Of a stretch of DNA of 64,000 bases, positions 1-11,679 are shown in pieces; positions within the stretch are counted from its first letter, which is position 1, and each line of letters begins with the position of its first letter. The stretch spans positions 3,596,001 to 3,660,000 of the forward strand of contig JAHLMK010000001.1 of assembly GCA_019915135.1 (NCBI GenBank), written 5' to 3'. The DNA comes from Strobilurus pachycystidiatus. Taxonomy: Eukaryota > Basidiomycota > Agaricomycetes > Agaricales > Physalacriaceae. The notes under the pieces were generated by a model. The model made no database searches. It had not been told where the DNA came from and was given only the letters and a program-made list of their open reading frames with translations. The position numbers and the translations under genes are program-made.

Positions 1-2943
1 TTCGTGAAAGGCCTTAGGCGGCAAGTGGTGAGGCCTATCGACGGCGAACTTGTCGCGCGGTTACAACTTGTCCAAGACTTTTTGCGGACCAACTGTACGT
101 GTAGACCTAGTACAGAATGAGCTGTGACATACGCATTGCCAACTTCGAGCAAATGGCGTATAGATGGGCAATTTCGAAGGCGTTGATGCCCATAGTCAGC
201 TTCGGGAGCAAGAAGCTAAGCGCAGGACAAGTGGTAGAAGAAACAGCGCACGCTGCCTTGGTCCCATCAATGAAGGTGTCCGCATTCTTGGACCAACTAT
301 ACACGTTAGGGGGGCTACCAAAGGCATACCATGCTTGAGCCTTGAAGACCTTCAGGTTCGACGACCCGAGCCTCATTCGGCATGCGTTGAGCTATTTTCG
401 GGCGAATTTATGAGACTGGATTTGTTTACCAGAAAGCCTGCGGCGTCGATATAACTTTAAGGATGGGACGTACGCAAGGCGGTACTTGGTGATGGCAAAA
501 CAATGGGTTCACCTTCTGATGACCGGCGGCACGGGCACAGAAAGCAAGCCGTGAATTTTCTGGGGAAGAATGTGAGGAAGGGGCGCACACGAAATGATCA
601 TGAATTGTGTTGGCATATATAGAGCGGGGTGGTCACAACTTTCCAGATTTGAATTCTGCTTCACTCCGCCAGGACTGTGCCATGACGGACACTAGAGCAA
701 CACACTGCCCGAGTACGACGAGCCGAAAGAGGTCGCTAGCACTAAAAAAAGTCGCAACTGAATCTGGAACAGATGTGAGATCCTGGAACTGCGAGAGGCT
801 TATGGTTCACTTGCCGGATCGTTCCCTCGATGCTGGTGGCTTGGTTCTTGGTCCACGCCGATAGACTTTGTGTACGAAATTCAATCCAACCCACCCTGCG
901 AGATGCCGCGAGGAGGAAGCCTAGTCCTCGATCCTGCCGCTAGCATTTCAACACATGCTTTCTCCAGGCGCCTAGAAGTAGAGTCCCAGGTGGGTCCATA
1001 TGTACCGAACGATCTTCGTATTAGCGAGGGATGATGGACAACCGATACACATCTTCCGGAACTCGCGAACGCTCTGCAGGCCATTGCACGCGCCCATGAC
1101 AGCACGGTCCCGTTCGTTGGCCATATTGTCCCAGGGCTACAGCAGTTACATAGGCTCGACGGTTGTGTCAAGCACTGGGCAGGCGAAGTAAGCCATCCGT
1201 GATTTCGAACGATGTGTTCCTCCCGCGGGAGCAGACGAAGGCTCGATGGCCATGCATTTCATCACGCCACATATCGAGAATTGTGAGTGTAGGTGAATTG
1301 GCTGGACGCGCTGATATCCCAAGGTGGTGCATGTGACGATCTGACTTGATTTCCAGCGAAAAGACAGTGATCTTCCTGCTTGTGTCGAACTCGGAGAGTG
1401 CTAGAGGACGCGACGACCTGGCCAATTCGTATAGTCTGGTCAGCGGTTGTGCGACACTCAGCTGATGTTCTGGGATGGGAGCTCATGCGAAGCGACGCAC
1501 CAGTGGGCGACAGAAACTGGCTTCTCCTGCGAAATCTGGCTTGGAGCAGGGTTCGAGCAAGCCGAACATTATGGCGTACATGGGGATATGCTCTGGGCGC
1601 GCGGGCACAGGGATAGAATGTCCTCCTCGTCGGTCGCTGCTGAAAGGCTTCGGGTTTCGTCTGATCAAAATGCAGCCCTTGTTAGGTTCGTCATCGACGC
1701 AGCAGCCCAGCTTCAAATGTGTTCAAAGGCCCGATCCGGCCAGTTTGATCCTTTTTCCACACTCTGCCACATTCCTTTGCCCTTCCCTGCAGCAGACTGG
1801 CTTGCTGGCGTATTCCAGACGTTCTCGTCCATCGACGACAGCAAAATCTTGGCTGTCGTGCTCTTCAAGCGCTCGTGGCTTGCGCCTTTTGACCCGAACA
1901 TCATACGATGCCCCTGTCTCCGGAACTTATAGCCGCCGCGCCGTCGTATCTGAGGCATTGGTTGGCCAGTTAGCAAGCAAGGTCTGTGCTCGTGGGGAAG
2001 GACAACGACGAAGAGCGCATCTCGCTTAGACTCCATTCGCCGCCCACTCGCCGCCCAAGGGTGCCAAAGTTGGTGTTGCACAGTGCTGTCGCTCTTGTGG
2101 AAGATACTAGCAGAACTTGGCCACCAAGACCAGATGCAAACTGTCGTACGATACGGTCGCCACACTGCTGTCGGACGTACCTTGCACGCTTACTTGACCA
2201 CTGCCGTTCTGACCGTCAACAGAGCTCTCATTGGCGGCGTCCTGGCGCGTGTTCGTTTGCAATGTTCTTTGCAGGAATACTCCAAACTTACAACCACTCT
2301 GCTGGTCAAATCGCTGACCTCGGTGAGAACTATACGCGGATAAGTTACACAATTGCTAGACGGTAAGCAAAGCATTCGAGTTTCGGTTTCTCTCACCGAT
2401 TTGTAGCTTATAAAACAGGGTCAGTTCTTCCAATCTTTGGCCCTCGCATCTCTGTGTGTTCAGGTTCTGGGTTGTCTATGTGTAAGTGGTAATGGATTGT
2501 GCTTCTTCACCTAGTTTTCAGGTAATAGTTTCATGCCGTCACTTCACTCTGTCGTTCTACAGCGAAACTGACACGGACGAACTGTGAATCACCATTTCTT
2601 TGAGTGTTCATTCTAAGGTATTGCCAAACACGGCCATTTGAGGCATAAACCTTCTGCATACGTCGCCATCCACTCAGATTACGATCTGAGACCAGCGCGA
2701 CAGCCATACCAATCACTTCGATGCCTTCCTTCGACAATCATACCTCTCGGAAGGGCGATGCAGGTTCAGGCCGGCAGCGCTCTCAGCTTTACCCTGTCAG
2801 AAACAGCCGAGGAAGTACGACGGTCTGTCTTGTCAAATCGATAGATTGACCCAGGGAACGACAGGTAGGGTCTATGGACCGTCTCCTACATCGTCCCCTT
2901 CCTATGCAAGCCTCTCGCCTCTGAGCACTGTTCTGTCCTGCTG
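1..2943. other. Gene-poor stretch, nothing recognised
   Basis: Open frames up to about 180 codons occur on both strands but overlap each other out of frame. None shows a domain I recognise, and none joins its neighbours through convincing splice sites. One frame at about 1447-1932 has a somewhat protein-like composition, but I cannot name it. I see no long terminal repeats, no transposase signature and no tRNA. It may be decayed coding or transposon sequence. Confidence 0.4.
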
Positions 2944-3410
2944 ATGCTTCTTCAGGCGTCTTACGGGGAACGCGCCGCGATCAGTGGGCAACCGCCATAC
3001 GCCAATGTCAAGTTGCCTCAGTCGAACGACTACCCTCGCCATTTGAACCCATTACACCCACCTCTGCCGCTCTCGACAGGCCATACCACATCCAGCTTGG
3101 AGATGTGGGATAACATCGTAGTATCTCCGCCTTCGCTGCAGTCAAGCAGCAGCATCCTCCAGCCGGATGCGACCCAGGCCCCAACGACCGACGCCAACGT
3201 CGTCAACTTGATTCTCCAGTCGCGCGATTTGGTCTCTTTCACCGTCCACCAAACGGTCCTTGTCGCTGCTTCAACGAATAATTTTGGCAATTTACTACCA
3301 CCCGGGGGCATTTCCACTTCTTCTTTGCCTCTCATCTCTGTCGACGACAATTCCGTCATTCTTTATCTCATCGTTGATGCACTTTATGCCTTAGCCATGC
3401 CCGGCCGCTT

Positions 3411-3419
3411 CATTCCCCC
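3411..3419. repeat. Left target-site duplication
   Basis: The 9-mer cattccccc directly precedes the left inverted repeat and recurs at 4355-4363 directly after the right one. Confidence 0.8.
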
Positions 3420-4354
3420 GGATTAAACTATTGGGCAACCCCCGTTGCGGCCAGAAACCCGGGGGTTTCCCGAGAACCCTGTTGCCGAATAAGATAAGCT
3501 GTGATCACGGCGTGACACCACCATTTCGACTTCAACCGCAAGCCAACACAAATCCCGACAAGGATTTGTTGGACAACTTGGCAGTGTGTTTGATGACAAA
3601 CAAGGGAGTGAACAGTTGGTACAACACGAACGTGACGACAGACGACGACAGCCACACCATACTTACTAGCGAGGACAAGTGACAGGCAATGCAACACCGA
3701 CAATTCATGACGCGACGCGATGCGGCAACGACTACCAGCGCCACTCCTAGCCAGGTAACCTAGCCTATATGTATGAGCAAGCGTCGATAGTTACCTGGCT
3801 ACGCCACTCCGCCGCAACGAAGACCGTGTCTGCACGCTCTACGCCAACGAGAGTCACGAATATCGAGCCTGACACCAGTCCAAGTCTTTCTGAAACCAAT
3901 GGCGCCACCACAGGCAAGGACCTTGATAGCCACAACCTCTCCAGCGGCCTCTGTTGACAGCACTGAGCTTGGCGGCTGAATGCGCAGAGTTGAGTCTCAC
4001 AAGACTGATCAAGCAAAAGTTTTTCACCTGGAAGTAGATCTGAAAAATGTTGTGGCGAGGCGTGTACAAGGGATCACACGAGTTCTGTCATATAGCATCC
4101 CATAGGTGGCACCGGACTTGCAAAACACAGCAGTCAGACAGACAGAGCCAATCACTTTACAACATACTCATGATATATGAATAAAGCTGGTTTTACTTAC
4201 TTCTGTTGCATTGTTGACCACTGAGACGAAGACTCCACCGTGCCTTGCGCCAGCTTGCGCCACGGTCACATCAAGTCACATCAGGGAAACGGGGATTGCC
4301 AATTAAGCAACGGCTTTCTTCGCCTGAAACGGGGGTTGCTCAATAGTTTAATCC
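3420..4354. mobile_element. 935-bp non-autonomous TIR element (Mutator- or Merlin-like)
   Basis: The ends are inverted repeats of 27 bp with one mismatch: 3420-3446 begins GGATTAAACTATTGGGCAAC and the complement of 4328-4354 reads the same except for one base. The direct repeat cattccccc flanks it at 3411-3419 and 4355-4363. Inside there is no ORF with transposase features; the longest frames are under 95 codons. A 9-bp target-site duplication fits Mutator-like elements (usually 9-11 bp); Merlin elements (8-9 bp, ends starting GG) are the alternative. The near-identical ends and intact duplication suggest a fairly recent, internally deleted copy. Confidence 0.8.
3748..3801. mobile_element. 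54-bp nested micro-element with perfect inverted ends
   Basis: A perfect 12-bp inverted repeat (tagccaggtaac at 3748-3759, gttacctggcta at 3790-3801) encloses a 30-bp spacer. Both sides are flanked by the same 9-mer, cgccactcc (3739-3747 and 3802-3810). This has the form of a minute transposon with a 9-bp target-site duplication, nested inside the 935-bp element. It is far smaller than usual MITEs, so it could be an internally deleted remnant. Confidence 0.6.
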
Positions 4355-4363
4355 CATTCCCCC
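4355..4363. repeat. Right target-site duplication
   Basis: Second copy of cattccccc, directly after the right inverted repeat. Reading through one copy keeps the BTB frame open. Confidence 0.8.
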
Positions 4364-4820
4364 TGGGAATCTTGACTGGCACTCAATGGTCACCGTGCCC
4401 TCGATCTTTGAAGCCGTCGGGAGCTTATCAGCGTACGGCCTAAATACGGCCATTGCCGTTCACACTCCATGCGCTCTTTACAGGCGATTCTGTGAGGAAA
4501 TACCTCACCATCCCATGAACCTCTTTGCACTCGCTGCGCATCATGAGCTCGAAGACCTTGCTGTGCTTGCTTCGAGCCATCTTCTTCCGCCGGACGTTAT
4601 CAAGGTGTCGACGGCGAGCCGGGACTATATAGGTGATAGGTACTACAACCGCCTACTCGCTCTACACGCAAACCGTTTGAAAGCTCTCGAGGACATCATT
4701 GGACGACCGCCGGATACACATGAGGCCAACCTCTTGTGCACGGAAGAAAAGCAGAACACAATGATCAAAGTGTGGAAGAAAAGTGCAGTGTATGTATTGG
4801 AGGAAAGGGCGCCTCGTTAG

Positions 4821-6405
4821 TTACAGCTGTTCCCGAAAAGGTTGTCCTGATCGATCAATTTTTTTTTTGGTCTGGCCGCCGGTGCCAAATATCGCGTAGA
4901 CACCTCTTGCACTCATTGCTTCATACCAACCGCCTGTATTCACCCAATTCTTTCGAGTCTTGCAATAATGGATTCTCATCTGCGATTAGAGCCAGTCGGG
5001 AGAGCTTGAATGAGGAAAACGCGTCAACGGCTCGCGTGATTGTCGGGATGGACTGGTGTGGCGGGAAACGGTGACTCCGTGTTATTGCACATGGTTTAGG
5101 TGCGTGCCAAGCCTTGGATAATGACCCAGGAGCTCAAATACATCCATTTCAGCTCATATCAGCCATCCTCGAAGCTGCCTGCGCTCGTAGTGTGCTGCAA
5201 GCCAACCACACCAATCTGCCCTGGCCTGCTACCGAGCCCTTACTGCCCATGCACTCTCTTCTGTCACCCCAGGAGGTTCTACACCCACCTGCAACCGAAT
5301 GCCAGCTTTCTCCGACACCTGGATCGACCATCTATTTGCCTAATGTTGCATGACTGCGACTCGCGCCTGTGCGCTCTCCGTAGGTGGGCGAGTCACTCAA
5401 AAGCTTGCCTACGTGACCCACGGATACATCACATTTGATACTATATCCCAGAAGCCTGTAATCTAGCCGTAACCTAGCTGTGCTACATTTTCTACTTTTT
5501 TGACCCAATAAAAAAAAACGATCAAATGGACAACCTTTTTAGGAACAGCTGTAACCCAATTGTTCTTAGCTGGGTGCTTACTAGGAACACCACCTAGATT
5601 TCTCTCCTCCGTTTATTGTCAACCTTATGAAAACCTATTGCGACAGTCCCAGAATCCACTGTCCCCTTTGCGCGAGCAACTTTGGCGACAGGCTGTCGGA
5701 AATAGCTGAGCAGTGGTCTTCCGTAAAAGTGGGAGGCTCCATCCCGTGCCTTCTCTTCAGTACGGCTAACCTATTCCCAAGTGCACGATCTGACAAGTTG
5801 TCGTCGATCTGCAAGGACTTTTGTGACCAAAAAACGCATTCATGCTGAGTGTACAATGTAGCGTATCCTCTGTGTATGCTTCTTGTCCGTTTGTGTTATC
5901 GTGTCGTCTTCATCATTCGGTTCTATGCCACCCGTTTCGTATCCATAACTTGTAGCTTTCAAGCAGTACGCGCAGCTTTGTTTTCCATTGAGAATATGAA
6001 CAAGTCCCTCAATCATCATGTGGCGCCCTGCAACGAACGACAGTCGCATCCTTCTACGAAAGGGTAATACTACTTGCTCTGCTGCAGCAGCAAGTTGTTG
6101 GCAGCGGTTGAAGAGGAATGAATACGACAATGTCGACCTGAGAAGACGGTGAACACCAAAGGCTGAGGAGGAATTCGGATGCTCCGATGTCGTTCAGCAT
6201 GGTGGTAAAGAGTGGAGTCGGTTGAATGAGAAGGTTGACGCTGAGAAACGCAGAAAGTCCTGTTGCCTGATTTGGGACCGTGATACCCGTACGGTTGGTC
6301 GGAAGCGATAGCGAACTGATCAGTCCATGACTCTATGACTCTATCTTGTATGTACGGACCGTGCCAAGTGATTTCTTTCCTTCCTATCAACTTCAACACG
6401 CTGCG
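4821..6405. other. Intergenic, nothing recognised
   Basis: A T-run at about 4859-4868 and an A-rich run near 5507-5520 are the only clear composition features. Short overlapping frames on both strands (for example 5100-5438) show no known domain. Confidence 0.5.
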
Positions 6406-7441
6406 ATGAGTATCGCATACAAATTAGCCTGCGAGACGCCCTTTGTCCGCATCATCGAACTCGTTTCTGGAGAAGGATCGATGGATACGCGCTGCAAAGA
6501 AAAGGTGCTCAGTGAACTAGTCGATGTCTCCTTGGCGGCATTCGAAAGAGGTATGTACTGATCTATAACTATGATCTTTGTGCAGAGTTCCTCTTGAATC
6601 GTCCAACATTGCTAATCGACCGGCAGATTCCTTCAGCGACATAATGGTCGACGGAAATCAAGCCCTGAAACCAATTCAGCTTCGCGCGATGTTTGAGGCA
6701 GCGTTTATTGGAGGTAGAGTCTTTGCTGCATTACCACCTGCCAGTATCAACAAGCAAGCGGGGGAGGAGAGGATTATGGGTGTGTCTGTCTGGTTCGGGC
6801 CAGGTCAGGACCTGTACTCAAGGTGCGCATCACGAGGATCGCAGACTTGCCACTTTGAGCAAGGGCCCAGTCAGTGTCACCCTGCTGATCCCAATCTTTC
6901 GTTCCAGTGAAGAGCAACGCAATGCGGGATATAATGACTTTATGCGATCTATAACTCCAGAGCTACGCGGGTGGTGGGAACAAGAGGTGCGAAATATTTC
7001 CCTGTGAACTTCGTAACAACGTGAGCTCTGCCCGTGATCCAGTTCATCCCAAAAATGGAGCACTTGACGTCGGAGAACATTGGCCCCACATTCCATAAAG
7101 ATGCTTGGTTTTTGACGTTCCTTGCTGTGCACCCAGCCAGTCAGCGTCAAGGTCTTGCCAAAGCCATGCTTCAGTACGTTGAAAGCATTGTGAGTTTCAT
7201 GTGGCCCGCAGAGAATCTCGCTGGACCATTTATCGTAGGCAACAAAGGACCGGCTACCAACAGCTTTGGAAACAAATACGGATCTCGATGTAGGTGCCGC
7301 AATTTGTACTTGCTATGTGCTTAAATTCATCAGGTACACATATACGAGTGTCTGGGATATACAGTTGTCGGCCAAATTCTGATAGCGGGTCGTTTGGGAA
7401 GCACGAATATGAGGGTCATGACGAAGGAGGCTATAGTGTGA
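6406..7441 (+). CDS. GNAT-family N-acetyltransferase
   Basis: Six exons read cleanly: 6406-6550, 6627-6822, 6908-6986, 7043-7189, 7239-7289 and 7334-7441, giving 241 residues in one frame. The later part carries the GNAT acetyl-CoA-binding pattern: a strand 'WFLTFLAVHP' followed by 'SQRQGLAKAML' (the Q/R-x-x-G-x-A loop), then near the C-terminus 'LGYTVVGQILIAGR' as in fungal GNAT proteins. Such enzymes move an acetyl group from acetyl-CoA to an amine; the substrate cannot be told. The chosen ATG starts 'MSIAYKLACETPFVR', giving a normal length; an in-frame ATG 60 bp upstream is possible. Likely cytosolic, with no signal peptide. It appears intact although it lies between decayed sequences. 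Confidence 0.8.
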
Positions 7442-7641
7442 GTCGACACGTATCTCGTATCCAGTATCAATACATGATCACGTTCCGCGCGGTACACTCT
7501 CGACTCTCAATACCTTCTTGCGCCTCAGAAAGGCAGAAAGGAGCGGGAAAAGAAACAAACGTTAGTCCGTAGATCCTAGTTGTACAATCAACTTGTGTTC
7601 TTTACAGTTTAGATGATTTGAACATGACAGTGGACTATATG

Positions 7642-8896
7642 TCAAACGTCAGGAGAGAGATACTCAGACAAGATGCCTGAGACTCGAGGATCAAGATCAC
7701 GAAGTATTTGGAGAGTTTCCGTCTGAGAAAAAAATGAGGTTTCGTGAAGTTCGAGCGCGTGAAATAACAACGAACCATGACTCTGGCAGATATAGCGAGA
7801 CCTGAATCTCCAAGGATGAGGTCGCTCTCCTCCGTTACCAGTCCGTTAGTAACATAATGTCCTTGGAACGGTGCGGCGTCATCGACGGTCATCGAATGTA
7901 CGAGGGCCGCTGCACCCTGTTCAGTCGATTTGGCAACGAGTGCCTTGAAAGGCGGGATGAACATCTTTCCCACAAACGAAGCCTCCGCTTCCCTGGTGAG
8001 ACGCGAGTGACAGAAGCCTGGGTTCACGGCAGTGACAATGACGTTGGACATTTTGAGTCGTCGAGCAAGTTCTCGAGCAAATATGACGGTGAGAACTATT
8101 GAGGAAGTCAATTGATGGACATCAAGGAGGCTCAACGCTACGCACGCTTGGAAAACATATAGCGTTGTTTCATAGCGCTGACAAGTCATGAGAACGGGCT
8201 CTAGGTCGGCGAAGGATTAAGGTACCGTGGGGTGGAGTTCTCTGGCTTGTTAAATGTACGAAGAACATCGCTCATTCTTTCTGGGTTCGAGGGCCAAGTG
8301 AACTGGAAATGAGCATCGCTTGCGACGATGGCTAAGCGTGCAGGTTGGTCCTCCGTGGAATGTTTGAGCATGTTGGGGAGGAGCAAGACAGTCAATAGGG
8401 CATTTGAGAGATAGTTGATTTGGATCCTGTATACAGTTGGTGTAATTACAGGCGAAGGAGATGGTTAACGTACGTGGACTCCCAGGCATCGTCTGTCAGT
8501 GTGTATTTGCGAGTAGCAATTGCGGCATTGGCGAGGAGCCCGTCGATCTTCTGCGATCCCACGCCGTCCACAAAATTTCGCACAGAGTCGAAGGAGGCGA
8601 GGTTGATCTGTGCCCATTTGATGGACCCGTTTGGCTGTATGTCTGATAGCAGTTGAGCGGCAGGATACACAATTGAATGCTGTGTTATTACCTGGCTTGG
8701 GGCTGTCGATCGGATTCCTGCTTGTCAGGATCAAGTTGGACGATAGTTTTGCCAGCTGCCGAGCGCTCTCGAGGCCCAGGCCGCCTTCCGCGCCAGTTAT
8801 GATGAGCGTCTTGCCTTGCGCTGCAGTCGTTCCGGTCGGTATGGGCATCGACGTCCACTGGTCGCGCAGAAATCGGAGGAACGACATCCTAGCCAT
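7642..8896 (-). CDS. Short-chain dehydrogenase/reductase (retinol dehydrogenase-like)
   Basis: Start ATG is at 8896. Near the N-terminus 'KTLIITGAEGGLGLESARQLA' is the TGxxxGxG NAD(P)-binding motif. Further exons give 'DGLLANAAIATRKY' (the NAG-like motif as NAA), then 'LPNMLKHS', and 'TAVNPGF' late in the fold. The C-terminus reads through a 3' intron (about 7724-7775) into 'ETLQILRDLDPRVSGIL' and stops at 7642-7644. These proteins oxidise or reduce alcohol/carbonyl groups with NAD(P)(H); the closest fungal relatives are usually annotated retinol dehydrogenase- or WW-domain oxidoreductase-like, substrate unknown. The canonical YxxxK is not obvious because it falls near an exon boundary around 8190-8220 that I could not fix. 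Confidence 0.75.
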
Positions 8897-9062
8897 TGCA
8901 TAACAGTGGCGGAATGCTGGAGGTAAGCATCTTCTTCGCGGGTGCAGAATGCCGTGATGCAAACAGTTGGTATGAGACGAAAGAGCCAAGTCGATCCAAG
9001 TTTGTCTCGAAGTAGACTCGAGCCAATCCCCATTCAAAGACTTGATGACCAAGTGTGCGTGT

Positions 9063-9420
9063 CTAATCGCCGACTGTCATCAAATCCATCGAGATTGGTT
9101 CTAGAAGTGTTGAAAGTGTGTCCTCCTCCAGGCGTACAGCTTTACCTTCCAGCTTCTTTTGTTCCGAGCTCGCCAAGGAATGAAGGATACAAGTCGCATT
9201 TGGCGGGCAACCAATGGCGGCATCCAATGTATCAATGCCGTTATAAAACCTGTGGGTAATGGTGTCTGTGGAGTTGCTCATGCGAAATAGGCAAATGACC
9301 AACCTCGACATTGTGTTCTGGTTTTCGAAGTGCTATGGCAGCAGATAAACCACCCAGTCTGCCGGCGCCTTCGACGAGCATTTTGAGTGCAGGAATAGTG
9401 GTGTTCATGAGTGGAATGGC
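9063..9420 (-). pseudogene. Relic of an FAD-dependent monooxygenase N-terminus
   Basis: On the minus strand 'LVEGAGRLGGLSAAIALRKPEHNVEV' resembles the GxGxxGL FAD-binding start of salicylate-hydroxylase-like monooxygenases, with the first part of the dinucleotide motif altered. The next segment contains 'AAIGCPPNATCILHSL', matching the AAI-x-x-x-PNA-x-RIL block of the same family, but a stop and frame break lie between them. No catalytic remainder is visible: the next gene downstream on this strand (the dehydrogenase) begins at 8896. I call it a truncated, decayed gene. A functional gene with odd introns is unlikely but not excluded. Confidence 0.45.
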
Positions 9421-11614
9421 CGAGTCTTTTCAGATTCCCGAAACCCTTCCGCGGAATCGGTCATCGAGGTCAAAGGGACCCCCAGCAGAAATGATGATTA
9501 CAGAAGCAAATTGTATTCTCATTGCTCTGGAACGGTGGGTTCTTTTCTCAGTGGGAACGAAGCGAGGTTGACTGGTGCAAACGAACCGTAACGTTGGTTT
9601 GATGGTGAACCAGTAATGATTTGGCCCGGGCTTGACTGCATTTGCCCTGAGAAGTTGAAACCACGTTCATCAGACCACATACATTGATCTATCGCTTTGC
9701 GTGGCTTCATCTGCCAGAGAGACAAGCTCCAGCTGTTGAAGATGTTCCATACGCGATGGGCAACCCAGCACAGTTTGGGACGACCCAACAATCAAGATCC
9801 GCCAAGCGAGGTGGCATGGAACAGTAGGGAATGCAACTTACCGCGAGGTATAAAGAGATAATGAGGCCATCATGAGTTCTTCAGGTGTTCATTGTCATCA
9901 ACGACGGGAGGGCCGAAGAAATTTATCGGAAAGTTGCGGAGGATGGATGACTGGCCCTATTGGCCATGGCGGGCTCCAAAAGCAGCAGGAAGTCAAGGAG
10001 ATGAGAGCAGGAGAGTCAAGACTGATGGAGGCAGATAAAATTTAGTGGAAGACGCGTCGGTGTTGAGTGATCTGAATCGAAAGCGACGCTGCGGACGTCG
10101 CCGACGGACGACGTGCAGAACCTTCGGAGTTCGGGCCGCAATGGACGGTGCCGAGTTGCCGCCGCCTAGTGTGCATTCCAGGTGCATCCCTAATCGAGTT
10201 CACTCATCTTGTCGTTCTGTTAGCGTCCGGGGGCCTACATTGCCGCAGTGTCTCTTGGCCCAAACCACTAACATGTTACAGCTATCGACGTATGAAGGCC
10301 TGCTGGACAGCTCTATGAAGAATCGGATTGGTCTAGGACAAATGAATCGGTTGCCTCCCATTTCTCCGAATCATGCGTCGCGATATCTTCACACTGATAT
10401 TGATATGGATATCCTTGCTGGAATCCTTGACCAAACAAGGATTTGCGTAGTGTCATTTAAATTTTAGCTCCAGGCTCAATGTAACGAAAGAGACGGTCAT
10501 CATCAGGTCGTACGTTCTTGTTCTACGCTCATTCGACGTGTCTTCGTTCTAATCCTTGGTCTAGCCTCCAAGCCCAAGAATGTTCACCTTTGCTCTTGCT
10601 CTGGGATGCTATCGCTGATTGCGACCGCACTCATCAATCGCTCGCGAAATGGTTCTCTTGTGGTGCGTATGCGTACAACATCCTAGGGCCTGTGATGTCG
10701 ATGCATAGGACTCGAAAGGGGAAGTGATTCTGTGTACATTATGGTGTTCTGTTGGCTAATTGTTTTATGTAGATCAATACACCTTTACAATGTGCTCGGC
10801 GGCGCCTCTCCATCTTACCGCACGAGAATGAGGCAAGTACGCGACTTGGCCGCGTCTCCCGCCAGCCTTGTGATATGGCTTACCATGAGCGTACCATATA
10901 CAACTGAGCTCATCTCTTTCCTCGCTAGGGGGTCTTCGTGGCGAGGGCAAAGCCTGCATCTCTTGTTTGTTTACCGTATGCTCTATCTCTTTCCTGTCTC
11001 AGACTCCATCATACTAACGAACATTTGATGCACTTGATTCCACACTGAAATCGGACCACTCATTGACACGCTCTGACAGCTCGGAATCAACCTCTCTTTG
11101 GGCTGGCCCGTACGTTATGGGTCTAGCTCTTCCACGGGTTGGGGGACGTGTTGTAGGTGGCTTATACTACTGATTAGTTGAAAGTCTATATTCCGTCTGG
11201 CTCCTCTCTTGATAGGATGTGTTGAATACCTTGATTCATACCTATCGAATACCAGCTGTTTGGCGAATTGCCATCAAATCACACGGCAGTCTGAACGGAG
11301 CTGGACCACCCGAGAGATACACTTGCATGAAGAACGGTGATACCTTCCTTCCGAGTCGGGCCCCGGTCCCAAGCATGAAGTGCCCAAGAAATTCATGGCG
11401 CGATGCCCCGCTGCGCCTTTATGTCTCGTGAAACCTCAACTGATAATAGTCTTAAATGTGATGTTGAAAATTAGTGAACCTCGAGGATCTTGAGGTATTG
11501 GTCTCGATTCAAAGCTTTGCAAAAGGAGCCGGCCTGGGAGCGTCGAGTCCCCATTCGCGGGCTTTGCCGAATGGCCCCTGATCAATATTTTTGTCGGCCC
11601 ACCTTGTTGTCGTC
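9421..11614. other. Intergenic, nothing recognised
   Basis: Frames of up to 140 codons overlap on both strands without recognisable domains or consistent splice signals. I see no RNA gene or transposon structure. Confidence 0.45.
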
Positions 11615-11628
11615 GTACTTATAAGTAC
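11615..11628. promoter_or_regulatory. Palindromic TATA-like element upstream of squalene epoxidase
   Basis: GTACTTATAAGTAC is a perfect 14-bp palindrome with TATAA at its centre, ending 51 bp before the start codon at 11680. The position suits a core promoter; the symmetry could also suit a dimeric regulator. Its role is inferred from position only. Confidence 0.35.
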
Positions 11629-11679
11629 ATGCACTTGTTCTGATTCGCCCGACCATCTGCTACCCTCGCACTCTCTAAG

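Larger units (their letters stand above)
2944..4820 (+). pseudogene. BTB/POZ-domain protein gene split by a TIR element
   Basis: The first part (2944-3419) has the look of basidiomycete BTB/POZ proteins: 'NLILQSRDLVSFTVHQTVL' followed by a run ending 'SVDDNSVILYLIVDALYAL'. The second part (from 4356) continues with the helical half ('LFALAAHHELEDLAVLASSHLLPPDVI'-like residues) and stops at 4818-4820. The reading frame is open up to the left target-site copy and resumes in the same frame after the right one, so only the element at 3420-4354 separates them; as it stands translation stops at 3424-3426, just inside the element. BTB proteins act as protein-protein adaptors, often with Cul3 ligases. 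The core is divergent, so it may have been decaying already. The start at 2944 is the first in-frame ATG; an earlier exon is possible. Confidence 0.6.

Noticed and set aside
1..2943. Possible retrotransposon remnant
   Set aside because: No reverse transcriptase, integrase or RNase H motif and no long repeats could be seen in any frame.
3731..4016. Small frames inside the TIR element as a transposase
   Set aside because: They are under 85 codons and show no DDE or zinc-finger pattern; the element seems non-autonomous.
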